Assembly (NCBI RefSeq): GCF_022808815.1
Contig: NZ_JAKZLC010000005.1
Coordinates: 247,836 to 311,835 of the forward strand
Origin: Geothrix paludis
Lineage (GTDB): Bacteria; Acidobacteriota; Holophagae; Holophagales; Holophagaceae
DNA: 64,000 nt
Reading direction: 5' to 3'
Position 1 is the first letter of the stretch, and every line of letters starts with the position of its first letter. Positions 38,692 to 47,512 of this stretch are shown piece by piece. The notes beneath the pieces were generated by a model. That model worked only from the letters and a program-made list of their open reading frames with translations, was not told the origin of the DNA and searched no databases. Both the position numbers and the translations under genes were made by a program.

Positions 38692-39403
38692 TGACGAGCC
38701 TCTGGCCAGGGAGCGGCTTTCGCGGCTCCTCCAGGAGGCCGAATGCACCATCGTGGATGAGCTCGGAGACGGCGTCGCCCTGCTCCAGTGGCTGAAGCAG
38801 CCGGCCGAGGTGGACGTCATCTTCCTGGACATCCAGATGCCCGGACTCAACGGACTGGAGGTGCTGGCCGAAGTCCCGGACTGCCCGCCGGTGGTGTTCG
38901 TGACGGCCTTCTCCGATTACGCCGTGCGGGCCTTCGAGCTCGCCGCGGTGGACTACCTGCTGAAGCCGGTGTTCGAGGACCGTCTCGCCAAGTGCCTTCA
39001 GCGCCTCCGCGACCGCCTGGTCCGGCGGCTCAGTCCGTCGGAGCTGAAGACGCTCATGCCGCCTCCCGTCCGCTTCCCCATCCGGGCCGGGGACGGGGAG
39101 ATCTACATGGACCTGGAGCTGGTGACACATTTCGAGCTCGAGAGCGACCGTGTGTGGGCCTGCCGGGGCCAGAACCGCTACCTGACCCGATGGTCCACCC
39201 TGGCGGAAGTGGAGCAGGCCTTCCCGGAGGCTGGCATGCTCCGGATTCAGCGGCACCTGCTGCTGCGGCCCCAGATGGTCAAGGGGATCCGCCCATCCAC
39301 GGTGGGCCGCATCAAGGTGCTGGTGGCCCCCCAGGTGGAGCTGACCGTCAGCCGGGCCATGACTTCACGGACGAAGGAGTGCATCCGAGGCGAGGAGACC
39401 TGA
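38663..39403 (+). CDS. LytTR-family response regulator
   Basis: The 246-residue protein has a receiver domain (VVDDEP, phospho-acceptor Asp about 56 in IFLDIQMPG, KPV lysine near 106) and a C-terminal LytTR DNA-binding domain (about 140-246) ending in a basic RTKECIRG. LytTR regulators bind two direct repeats about 21 bp apart; such repeats (CCGAACGG) occur upstream of the neighbouring precursor gene and at the lanB 3' end. Translated with the kinase through a 29-base overlap. Likely activates the precursor and dehydratase genes (inference). Confidence 0.9.
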   Translation: MKPLKALVVDDEPLARERLSRLLQEAECTIVDELGDGVALLQWLKQPAEVDVIFLDIQMPGLNGLEVLAEVPDCPPVVFVTAFSDYAVRAFELAAVDYLLKPVFEDRLAKCLQRLRDRLVRRLSPSELKTLMPPPVRFPIRAGDGEIYMDLELVTHFELESDRVWACRGQNRYLTRWSTLAEVEQAFPEAGMLRIQRHLLLRPQMVKGIRPSTVGRIKVLVAPQVELTVSRAMTSRTKECIRGEET

Positions 39404-39586
39404 CGGGGGGCCCGTACCCGCCCGTGTCTGAAAGTGAAGCGCGTGGAGGGCGGCCTCCGCATCCCCTTCTCGAGAAGCGCCTCGTCGCTCGCACTCTCCC
39501 GGCGCGGATACCCGCGCGACCCCGCCCGTGATCCAATCGAACCCAGGATCCGGGGTGCTTCAGGCCTTGGACCGGGAGGTTTCCGC

Positions 39587-42229
39587 ATGCGGCTCAAGGC
39601 GATCGTCGGCACGGTACTTTGCGCGATGGGAGCCGCCCTCTGGAGCGGGGAGGCCACGCCTCCCACGCTGCGCCTCCCGGCCTCCGTGCGCCCGCTCCGG
39701 GGCCGGCTGGAGCTGACCATCGTCCCCTCGCGGGAAGCCTTCACCGGAACCGCCACGTACGACCTGGCGGTCTCGGAACCCACGGCGACCCTCTGGATCA
39801 ATGCCACGGGCCTCAAGTTCCAGCGCGCGGAGCTTGCCGCCGGCGGCGCGAGCCAGGCCGCCACAATCATCCCCGGAAACGAGGACGTGGTGGGCCTGCG
39901 CTTCGCGGCGCCCGTGGCGCCCGGCCCCGCGCAGCTGACGCTGGCCTGGGAGGGGGCGCTGGACTCCACCCGCAGCCAGGGCCTCTACCGGGTGAAAGAG
40001 GGCGACGACTGGTACGCCTACACTTTCTTCGAGCCCATCGACGCCCGGCGAGCCTTCCCCTGCTTCGACGAGCCCGGGTTCAAGATCCCCTGGACCCTGG
40101 TGCTCCATGTGCCCCAGGACCAGGTGGGGCTGGCCAACGCCCCGGCCAGGGAGGAAATCGCCGAGCCCGGCGGCATGAAGCGGATCACGTTCGCGGAGTC
40201 CCGGCCCCTGCCCTCGTACCTGGTGGCCCTGGTGGTCGGGCCTTTCGATGTGATCCCCGCGGGCACGGCCGGACACCACGGCACGCCGCTACGGTTCGTG
40301 GTGCCCAAGGGCCGCGGCGCGGAGACCCGCTACGCGGCGGAAGCCACGCCACGGCTGGTAGGCCTGCTGGAGGACTTCTTCGGCATGCCCTATCCCTTCG
40401 GGAAGCTCGACGTGGCCGTGGTCCCACGCTACTGGGGCACCATGGAGCACCCCGGGCTGGTGGCCCTGGGCCAGCCCCTGACACTCATCAAGCCCGGCGA
40501 GGAGACGCCAGCGCGGAAGGAGTTCTACAGCACCATCGCCGTCCACGAGCTTGGCCACTACTGGTTCGGCGACGTGGTGACCATGGCCTGGTGGGACGAC
40601 ACCTGGCTGAACGAGGGCATGACCACCTGGATCGACGCCAAGATGATGGAGGCCTTCGAGCCGTCCTGGCGGGTCCCCGCGAACCGGCTCCAGCTCATGG
40701 CCAACGCCATGGCGGCGGACGCCCTGCCCTCGGCCAAGCGGGTGCGCCAGCCCGTCGCATCCAAGGACAACATCGAGAATTCCTTCGACAACAACCTCAC
40801 CTACTTCAAGGGCAACGCCCTGATGACCATGGTGGAGCGCTGGCTGGGACCTGATCGCTTCCGGGGGATCGTGAGGTCCTACGTCCAGCGGCACCAGTGG
40901 GCCAACGCCACCTCGGAGGACTGGCTCAAGGCCGTGCAGGAAGGCGCCGGCACCCCGGCCCGGTCCGTGTTCGAGTCCTTCATCAGCCAGCCCGGCATTC
41001 CGGTCGTCACGGGCCGGTGCGTCCAGACACCCGGGGGCTGGAGCCTCGAGCTAACCCAGGCGCGGTTCCTAGCCGCAGGCGCGGAATCCGGGTCTCCGGC
41101 GGTCTGGACCCTCCCCGTGGGCATCCGCACGAACCGAACCGCCGAGCCCTTCTACGCGGTGCTCACGGGGAAGTCGGGCACCTTCCCCCTTCCCGGCGGC
41201 CAGCGGCCCGGCTGGCTCCTGCTCAACGCGGGCGGATCGGGCTACTACCGCGTGGCCTACCAGGCGGATCAGCTGACCGCCCTTCTGCAGGCACCCGCTG
41301 CGGCGCTGACGGTCCCGGAGCGGTTCCGCCTCCTGGACGACGCCAAGGCCATGGGCGAGACCGGAACCCTGGACCTGGCCTCGACGATACGGCTGGCCTC
41401 GGCCGCCGCCCAGGATCCGGACCGCCTCATCGTGGCCCAGTCCCTGGCCCTCGCGGGCCGGATCCCGGTTGGGCTCCTGGCCCCGGGCGACCGCACACAC
41501 CTGGCCGCGTACGTCCGGGCCACCTGGGGCGCCCGGGCCCGGGCCCTGGGCTGGACGCCGCGCTCCGGCGAGAACGTGGAGGCCCGCCGTCTCCGGGCGC
41601 TCCTGGTGCCCCGCGTGGCCTCCCTGGGCCTGGACCTGCGGCTGTCCGCCGAGGCGAGAACCCTGGCCGGGCGCTGGCTGAAGGCCCACAAGGGCGTGGA
41701 TCCCGACCTGGTGGCGCCGGTCCTGGCCGTCGCCGCGCAGACCTCCAGCCGGTCGTTCTTCAATCAGCTGGTGGCGCAGGTCCGCGCGACGCCGGACCGC
41801 CAGGAGCGCGCCCGGCTCATGGCGGGACTCGGCGGTTTCCGTTCCCCCGCCCTCGTCAACGCCGCGTTGGACCTGATGCTCCGGGACGGCTTCGACATCC
41901 GGGAGTCCGTGCTGATCCTGGACGGCGCCCTGGCCGACCCCGAGACCCGGCCCCTGGCCTGGGCCTGGCTCCAGCGGCACTTCGACCAGGTGGCGCCCCA
42001 GTTCCGCAGCGATGATTTCTGCGGCCTCGTCGGGCGGCTGGGCGAGGCCCTGTGGGACACCGTGAGCCGCGATGCCTTCGAGGCCTTCCTCCGGCCCCGG
42101 GTCCAGCCCTTCGACGGCGGCCCCCTGGCCCTGACCCGCGCCCTGGAGTCCATGGAGGTGCATCAGGCCCGGGGCCGCCGCGACCTGGAGGCCAGCGCCC
42201 GGTTCCTCCGCGGGAAGGGGTGGTCCTAG
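39587..42229 (+). CDS. Secreted M1-family zinc aminopeptidase
   Basis: The 880-residue protein has a signal peptide (AIVGTVLCAMGAALWSGEA) and an M1 catalytic domain: GTMEHPGL, a variant of the GAMEN motif, near 292, and HELGHYWFG with His320, Glu321, His324 and the third ligand Glu343 (HExxH-x18-E). A downstream YFKGNALM holds the catalytic Tyr region. The C-terminal half is the helical ERAP1-like domain. It starts at 39587 with GGGAGG seven bases upstream. It lies 183 bases downstream of the LytTR gene on the same strand, so it may be part of the RiPP locus. M1 enzymes act as leader peptidases in some class III lanthipeptide systems, so leader removal is possible but unproved. Confidence 0.85.
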   Translation: MRLKAIVGTVLCAMGAALWSGEATPPTLRLPASVRPLRGRLELTIVPSREAFTGTATYDLAVSEPTATLWINATGLKFQRAELAAGGASQAATIIPGNEDVVGLRFAAPVAPGPAQLTLAWEGALDSTRSQGLYRVKEGDDWYAYTFFEPIDARRAFPCFDEPGFKIPWTLVLHVPQDQVGLANAPAREEIAEPGGMKRITFAESRPLPSYLVALVVGPFDVIPAGTAGHHGTPLRFVVPKGRGAETRYAAEATPRLVGLLEDFFGMPYPFGKLDVAVVPRYWGTMEHPGLVALGQPLTLIKPGEETPARKEFYSTIAVHELGHYWFGDVVTMAWWDDTWLNEGMTTWIDAKMMEAFEPSWRVPANRLQLMANAMAADALPSAKRVRQPVASKDNIENSFDNNLTYFKGNALMTMVERWLGPDRFRGIVRSYVQRHQWANATSEDWLKAVQEGAGTPARSVFESFISQPGIPVVTGRCVQTPGGWSLELTQARFLAAGAESGSPAVWTLPVGIRTNRTAEPFYAVLTGKSGTFPLPGGQRPGWLLLNAGGSGYYRVAYQADQLTALLQAPAAALTVPERFRLLDDAKAMGETGTLDLASTIRLASAAAQDPDRLIVAQSLALAGRIPVGLLAPGDRTHLAAYVRATWGARARALGWTPRSGENVEARRLRALLVPRVASLGLDLRLSAEARTLAGRWLKAHKGVDPDLVAPVLAVAAQTSSRSFFNQLVAQVRATPDRQERARLMAGLGGFRSPALVNAALDLMLRDGFDIRESVLILDGALADPETRPLAWAWLQRHFDQVAPQFRSDDFCGLVGRLGEALWDTVSRDAFEAFLRPRVQPFDGGPLALTRALESMEVHQARGRRDLEASARFLRGKGWS

Positions 42230-42306
42230 CCCCGAAAGCCCCAGCCCAGGTATCCGCCAGTCATTGTCCAATCCATGGGTCGATCCTGGGACCAGGAGGT
42301 GATCCC

Positions 42307-42591
42307 ATGGCCCGGCCCGACGCGCTCCCCCTCACGCACCACGCCCGGCTCCGGATGGACGGGCGGCGCATTCCGCCCACGGCGGTGGAGGCGGTGCTGG
42401 CCCACGGACGGGAGGCCTGGGTCCGGGGCGCCTGCATCCACGCGCTGGGAAAGCGCGAGGTGGCGAAGGCGGCGCGACGGGGCCTCGACCTCCGGCCCTT
42501 CGCGGGCCTGCAGGTGGTCTGCTCCCCCGAGGGGGACGTGCTCACCGTGTACCGGAACCACGACTTCCGGAGCCTCCGCCGCTCGGCCTGA
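42307..42591 (+). CDS. DUF4258 domain protein
   Basis: A 94-residue protein with the DUF4258 pattern: HARLRMDGRRI, a central basic helix, and VLTVYRNHDF near the C-terminus. The ribosome site AGGAGGTGATCCC before the ATG at 42307 is almost a perfect anti-Shine-Dalgarno complement, implying strong translation. DUF4258 folds relate to the RelE/BrnT superfamily of small RNases, but the catalytic residues are not clear here, and no partner antitoxin is next to it. Function unknown. Confidence 0.72.
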   Translation: MARPDALPLTHHARLRMDGRRIPPTAVEAVLAHGREAWVRGACIHALGKREVAKAARRGLDLRPFAGLQVVCSPEGDVLTVYRNHDFRSLRRSA

Positions 42592-42673
42592 CCTGGGGAG
42601 CGGCCCGCCCGCTGTATCCTGGCCCCAGGCGCCCGGTTCCCCGCGGTGGGGCGGGGGCGGACATCGGAGCGGT

Positions 42674-44002
42674 GTGGACGGGAACGGGGAGCGCGCGCAG
42701 GTCGTCGTCCTGGGAGGCGGGATCTCCGGCCTGCTGGCGGCGTGGCACCTGCGCCAGAAGGGCTGCGATGTCGTGGTCTGGGAGGCTGCCGAGGCTCCGG
42801 GCGGGTGGGCGCAGACGCTGCCCTGGCCGGGCCCGGCCGGCGAGCCGGGCTGGCTGGAGCGCGGGCCCCAGGGCCTGCTCGTGGGCCGGGGCGGGGCGCT
42901 GGACCGCCTGCTGCGGGCGCTGGCGATCGAGCTGCGCCCCTCCCGGCCCAGGGGCCCCCGCTGGCTGGGCAAGGCCGGGCGCCGGCACCCCGGGCCGGCC
43001 TCGCTGGCGGGGCTGCTGCGCGCTCCGGGCCTCGGCTTCGGCGAGAAGCTGCGGGTGCTGGCGGAGCCCTTCATCCCGGCAGGAACCGGGCCTGACGAAA
43101 CCCTCCACGCGTTCTTCGCCCGCCGCCTGGGGGAAGGCTTCGCCCGGGAGCTGCTGCCGGCCCTGGTGGCCGGCGTGCTGGCGGCCCCGCCGGAGCGCCT
43201 GGGCCTGGAGGCGGCGCCGCGCCTGAAGCGCCTGGAAGCGCATGGCGGCCTGTTCCTGGGCGGCCTGCGGACGGGCCTCGAGCGCACCCGCCTGCCCGTG
43301 GGAGGCACCGGCGCGCTGGCGCAGGCCCTGGCGCTGACCCTGGCGGAGCGGCTCGGCGGCGTGTCCACTGGCCGGGCCGCGCGGGCCCTGGAGCCCCTGC
43401 CCGACGGCCGGTGGCGGGTTCATGGAGAAGGCCTCCATGTGGAGGCCGGAGCGGTGATCCTGGCCCTACCGGCGGCCGCCGCCGCGGCACTCCTGCGGCC
43501 TTTCGCACCGGAAGCGGCTTCGGAGCTGGCGGCCATCCCCCACCTGGACCTCCGCCTCTGGCACAGCCGCCATCCCATGGTGCGGGGCTGGGAGCGGGGC
43601 CTGGGCCTGCTGGTGCATCCGCCAGAGGGCCGGGGGCTGCTGGGCGCCGTGTCCTTCGCGGCGGACGATCCCCGGGGCGTGCCGGGCCTGCTGCAGCTGC
43701 GCGCCTACGTGGGCGGCGCCTATCCCGTGGATCCGGCGCTGGCGGCCTGGCCAGGCGTCTTCCGGGAGCTGCGCCGCTGGCTGCCGGAGCTGGGCGAGGC
43801 AGTGCAGGTGCGGGAGGACGCCTGCTCCGGCGCCTTCCCCCTGCTGGAGCCGGGCCACGGCGCCCGGGTGGCGCGGGTGCTTGAGGGGCTCCCGCAGGGC
43901 CTCCACTGGCTCGGCGCGGCCCGCTTCGGACCCGGGATCCCCAACCTGGCGGAGGGCGTGGAGGCCTGGGCCGGGGCGCTGTCCATGCGTGGGCTCACTT
44001 GA
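42674..44002 (+). CDS. hemG: FAD-dependent protoporphyrinogen oxidase (HemY-type)
   Basis: The 442-residue flavoprotein begins with a dinucleotide-binding motif VVVLGGGISGLLAAWHL and ends in FAD-contacting GLHWLGAARFGPGIPNLAEGVE, matching the oxygen-dependent protoporphyrinogen oxidase family that makes protoporphyrin IX in heme synthesis. Start at the GTG at 42674, preceded by GGAG four bases upstream. Its stop overlaps the end of the convergent MFS gene by 8 bases. HemG and HemY names are used for this enzyme in different species; it is the FAD (not FMN flavodoxin) type. No heme operon is adjacent. Confidence 0.8.
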   Translation: MDGNGERAQVVVLGGGISGLLAAWHLRQKGCDVVVWEAAEAPGGWAQTLPWPGPAGEPGWLERGPQGLLVGRGGALDRLLRALAIELRPSRPRGPRWLGKAGRRHPGPASLAGLLRAPGLGFGEKLRVLAEPFIPAGTGPDETLHAFFARRLGEGFARELLPALVAGVLAAPPERLGLEAAPRLKRLEAHGGLFLGGLRTGLERTRLPVGGTGALAQALALTLAERLGGVSTGRAARALEPLPDGRWRVHGEGLHVEAGAVILALPAAAAAALLRPFAPEAASELAAIPHLDLRLWHSRHPMVRGWERGLGLLVHPPEGRGLLGAVSFAADDPRGVPGLLQLRAYVGGAYPVDPALAAWPGVFRELRRWLPELGEAVQVREDACSGAFPLLEPGHGARVARVLEGLPQGLHWLGAARFGPGIPNLAEGVEAWAGALSMRGLT

Positions 44003-45242
44003 ACTCGGTCAGGGGCTCGAGAACCGGGCCGGCTTCCTTTGCGGGGTCGGTGCAGCCGGCGAGGGTGATGGCGATGGTCAGGAGCTGGACGAGGATGACC
44101 AGCGCCACGCAGGCGGACCAGCCGCCGAAGCGCCAGAGGTAGCCCGGCAGCTCGCCGCCGACACAGCCGCCAAGGTAGTAGCAGGTGACGTAGATCCCCA
44201 CGGCCAGGGCCTTGTTCTGGCGCGCCGCCACGCCGAGGTAGCTGGCGGTGGCCGCCTGGGCCACGAACACGCCGGTGCAGCAGAAGGCCAGGCCGGCCAC
44301 CACGGCCCAGAGGCTCGGCACCAGCGTGAGCAGCATGCCTCCGATGCCGGCGCCCATGGCCAGCACCATGGCCGTCCGGTGGCCGTAGCGGTCGATGACG
44401 TGGCCGGCGTAGGGCGTGATGACCGCGCCGACCAGGTAGGTGAAGAACAGGGAGCCGAGGGCCAGGGGACCCAGGCGGAAGGGCTCGCCCGCCAGGTGGA
44501 AGGTCACGTAGGTGAAGCTGGCGATGAGGGTGAAGAGCACCCCGAAGCCCACGGCGAAGGCGGCCCGGAGCCGGGGGTTTTTGAGATGGGCCAGCGCGCC
44601 GGCGAAGGGCGATTCCCCCTGGACGCGGCCCGTGAACCGGCGCTCCCGGGGCAGCCAGACCTGAAGCGCGAAGGCCGAGACCGCACCCATGAGCCCGATC
44701 GCCACGAACGACCCGTGCCAGTTCCAGTGGGACACGATGAGCCCGGTGGTCATGCGTCCCATGAAACCGCCGAGGACGGAGCCCGTGACGTACATGGCCA
44801 TGGCCCGGCCCGCGCCCCCGTCGGCCCACTCCTCCTGCACGTAGGCCACGGTCACAGCGAAGACCCCGGGCGTGAAGACCCCCTGGAGGAACCGCCAGAA
44901 GACCAGGGAGGGAAGCCCCGTGGCCGTGGCGTTCAGCAGGGTGGCCAGGGCCAGCAGGCTGGCGGAGGCGACGATGACGCGCTTCCGCCCCAGCCGGTCC
45001 GCCACGATGCCCACCAGGGGGGCCGCCAGGGCCACACCCAGGGTGGAGGCGGTGAGCGTGAGGCTCACGGTCGCCTTGCTGGCGTGGAAGAGCTGCTCCA
45101 GCATCGGCAGCAGGGGCTGGGTGGCGTAGAGGCCCAGGAAGGCGCAGAAGCCCGCGAAGGTCACGGCCAGGGTGCGGCGGGCGTCGGCCACGCGCAGGTC
45201 CGGTTCCGGAAGAGGGGTCTGGGAAGGCTCACCTTCGCTCAT
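43995..45242 (-). CDS. MFS transporter (YnfM-like)
   Basis: The protein (415 residues from the ATG at 45242; an in-frame extension to 45317 would overlap the LysR start) has about 12 membrane helices and the MFS motif VADRLGRKRV between helices 2 and 3. It resembles the YnfM/arabinose-efflux type exporters. It is divergent from the LysR regulator, 74 bases apart, and is its probable target. Substrate unknown. Confidence 0.82.
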   Translation of the reverse strand: MSEGEPSQTPLPEPDLRVADARRTLAVTFAGFCAFLGLYATQPLLPMLEQLFHASKATVSLTLTASTLGVALAAPLVGIVADRLGRKRVIVASASLLALATLLNATATGLPSLVFWRFLQGVFTPGVFAVTVAYVQEEWADGGAGRAMAMYVTGSVLGGFMGRMTTGLIVSHWNWHGSFVAIGLMGAVSAFALQVWLPRERRFTGRVQGESPFAGALAHLKNPRLRAAFAVGFGVLFTLIASFTYVTFHLAGEPFRLGPLALGSLFFTYLVGAVITPYAGHVIDRYGHRTAMVLAMGAGIGGMLLTLVPSLWAVVAGLAFCCTGVFVAQAATASYLGVAARQNKALAVGIYVTCYYLGGCVGGELPGYLWRFGGWSACVALVILVQLLTIAITLAGCTDPAKEAGPVLEPLTEFK

Positions 45243-45316
45243 TTCTCCATTGTCGGAGCAGCAAAAACCTATGGAAAATATCTGTACCAGGGGCATCTTA
45301 TATTCAGGAGATATCA

Positions 45317-46240
45317 ATGGAGCTCCGCCTGCTCCGCTACTTCACCGTCGTCGCCGAGGAGCTGCACTTCAGCCGGGCCGCCGCGCGCCTCCACATGGCC
45401 CAGCCCCCCCTGAGCCAGCAGATCAAGCAGCTGGAGCAGGAACTCGGCGTCCCGCTGTTCGCCCGCACCCGTCGCCACGTCGAGCTGACGGAGCCCGGCC
45501 GGCAGTTCCTCGCCTCGGCCAGGGAGATCCTGGCCCAGGTGGACCGGGCCGTCCTCCAGGCCCAGCGCGCGGCCCGGGGCGAGGTGGGCGAGATCGCCAT
45601 CGGCCTGGTGAGCTCCGCCTCCTACGAGGACACCCTGCCCCGCGTCCTGCGGGCCTACCGGGAGCGCCATCCCGCCGTGGCCATCACGCTGCACGAGCTG
45701 AGCAGCGGCGAGCAGGTGGACGCCCTCCGGGAGGGCCGGATCCAGGTGGGCTTCCTCCGCCCACCCATCCACGAACCCGGCATTACCACCACCACGGTCC
45801 TCCGGGAGCCGCTGGTGGCCGTGCTGCCGGCGGACCACCCTCTTGCGGCCCGGCGACGCATCCCTCTGGCCGCCTTGGCCGAAGATCCCTTCATCATGAT
45901 CCCCCGCAGCCATGGCCTGGGGATCCTGGACCTGATGATGGGCGCCTGCTTGCAAGCCGGTTTCTCGCCCCGCATCGCCCAGGAGGCCAAGGAGATCCAG
46001 ACGGTGGTGGGCTTCGTGGCCGCGGGCTTCGGCGTGTCCCTGCTGCCCGCCGCCGTGCGCCGCCTGGCCCACGCGGGCGTCGCGTACGTGCCCCTCGCGC
46101 CGCCCCAGGTGCTCATCGAGATCGCCGCCGCCCACCGGAGCGGCGATCCCTCGCCCCTGCTGGCCGCGTTCCTGGCCGTGCTCCGGGAAACCGTGTCAGG
46201 TCGTCGCGCGGCCCCGAAGCGGTCTAGGGCCAGGGGCTGA
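45317..46240 (+). CDS. LysR-type transcriptional regulator
   Basis: A 307-residue LTTR with an N-terminal winged helix (LRYFTVVAEELHFSRAAARLHMAQPPLSQQIKQLEQELGVPLF) and a C-terminal type 2 periplasmic-binding-like effector domain. The ATG is preceded by CAGGAG. Divergent from the MFS exporter; the 74-base spacer should hold both promoters and the LTTR box. The 3' end overlaps antisense with the membrane peptidase-like gene by 45 bases. Confidence 0.92.
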   Translation: MELRLLRYFTVVAEELHFSRAAARLHMAQPPLSQQIKQLEQELGVPLFARTRRHVELTEPGRQFLASAREILAQVDRAVLQAQRAARGEVGEIAIGLVSSASYEDTLPRVLRAYRERHPAVAITLHELSSGEQVDALREGRIQVGFLRPPIHEPGITTTTVLREPLVAVLPADHPLAARRRIPLAALAEDPFIMIPRSHGLGILDLMMGACLQAGFSPRIAQEAKEIQTVVGFVAAGFGVSLLPAAVRRLAHAGVAYVPLAPPQVLIEIAAAHRSGDPSPLLAAFLAVLRETVSGRRAAPKRSRARG

Positions 46241-46795
46241 GGCGATCCGCGTCCACCCCCAGGCCAACACTCCCGCCAGTAGCAGCCATCCGATAGGCGA
46301 CCGGGCCGCGATGCAAAGATCCTGCCCCGACGGCATGGCCCCGAAAACCAGGTTCGCCAAGAGGAACATCATGGCCGCCTCCGACCAGCCGAGGTGCGGA
46401 TGGCCATTGAGGCGCCACAGGAGCAGGCCGTATGCCGCGGGCAGCAGGGCCAGCGGCGCGAGGCCGATGAAGAAGGCGTTGTACCAGCGCAGATTCGAGA
46501 GGGCGACGGCCCCCAGTACCCAGCCCCGCCCCTCGCGCCGCGGAACCACCGTGAAGCGGACGGGGCGGCCGTTGAGCAAGTGGCCCAAGGTCCAGTGGCA
46601 GAGTTCATGGCAGAGCGTCCCGGGCAGCACCAGCAGGGAAAAGAGCCAGAAGGACCGCTTGGCCTGGTTCAGCAGCCAGAGCGCTGCAGCGGTCCCCGCC
46701 AGGTAGGCCGCAGCCGCCCCATGAATCCCCGTTCCCAGCCTCCATGCCCCCATCCCCACGCACGCTCCGGCTCTCGCAAGACTCCCCGGGTCCAT
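46196..46795 (-). CDS. Membrane metallopeptidase-like protein
   Basis: A 199-residue hydrophobic protein with about five membrane helices and a zinc-peptidase-like TLCHELCHWTLGHLL (HExxH) inside a helix, as in site-2-protease-like (M50) or related membrane enzymes. A further NLVFGAMPSGQD resembles the second metal-ligand region NPIPxxDG of M50 but with weak match. Start ATG at 46795 has no strong ribosome site. It overlaps the LysR gene end in antisense. Function unknown. Confidence 0.65.
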   Translation of the reverse strand: MDPGSLARAGACVGMGAWRLGTGIHGAAAAYLAGTAAALWLLNQAKRSFWLFSLLVLPGTLCHELCHWTLGHLLNGRPVRFTVVPRREGRGWVLGAVALSNLRWYNAFFIGLAPLALLPAAYGLLLWRLNGHPHLGWSEAAMMFLLANLVFGAMPSGQDLCIAARSPIGWLLLAGVLAWGWTRIASAPGPRPLRGRATT

Positions 46796-46853
46796 TGGAC
46801 CATCCCTCTGGAGGCCGGCCGCCCGAACCTCGGAGGTTCTGCGAGGAGGCAGG

Positions 46854-47435
46854 CTAGGCCAGGCGCGCCAGCAGCGCCGCGATGTTCCTGTCGTTCTGGT
46901 CCATGCGCTTCAGCAGCTCGTCGATCCTGGCGACGGCACCCTGATCCGGCGCGTTCTGAAGGGATTCGATCCGGGCGATGGCGTCCAGCAGCAGTTTGTC
47001 CTGATGGACGAGGTGCTTCATGATCACCTCGATCTCCACTTCGGACTTCTTGTTCACTTCGTAGTCATTCTGGGCCGCCAGGCGGTCCTTCTCGGACTGC
47101 CGGTTCTGGCTCATCATCACCACCGGTCCGGTGTATGCGGCCTGGAAGCTGAGCACCAGGTTGAGGAGGATGAAGGGGTAGGGGTCCCAGGCCTTCAGGA
47201 AGCCCGGCCGGGAGTGCTCCTGAACGACCAGATAGACGTTGAACCCCATCCAGACGCAGAGCAGCACGCTCTGCACGATGATGAACGGCCAGCTCCCCAC
47301 GGACAGCGCCACCCGGTCCGCCACGCGCTGGCCGAGCGTCATGGACTTGATCACCTCTTCGTTCACGCTCTTCACGGGTGGGTGATCGTGGCGGTATTGG
47401 GCCGCGGGGCCCAGGGTGCGGTTCGTGGTGGACAT
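46854..47435 (-). CDS. DUF1003 membrane protein
   Basis: The 193-residue protein has a central pair of membrane helices (WPFIIVQSVLLCVWMGFNVYLV and PFILLNLVLSFQAAYTGPVVMM) flanked by hydrophilic segments and a C-terminal helical part (IMKHLVHQDKLLL). This is the DUF1003 pattern. A strong GGAAGGAG precedes the ATG. Function of the family is unknown; no operon partner is seen. Confidence 0.88.
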   Translation of the reverse strand: MSTTNRTLGPAAQYRHDHPPVKSVNEEVIKSMTLGQRVADRVALSVGSWPFIIVQSVLLCVWMGFNVYLVVQEHSRPGFLKAWDPYPFILLNLVLSFQAAYTGPVVMMSQNRQSEKDRLAAQNDYEVNKKSEVEIEVIMKHLVHQDKLLLDAIARIESLQNAPDQGAVARIDELLKRMDQNDRNIAALLARLA

Positions 47436-47512
47436 GGGATCTCCTTCCGAAGGATGGGGAGGGGGGGCCGGGGGACCAGCCCGTGACCTTCCCGCCTGAG
47501 GTCACTCCAGTC

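Noticed and set aside
34033..39403. A LanC cyclase or ABC exporter for the RiPP locus
   Set aside because: None found on either strand within the window; neighbours are metallopeptidase, DUF3606, DUF4258 and M1 peptidase.
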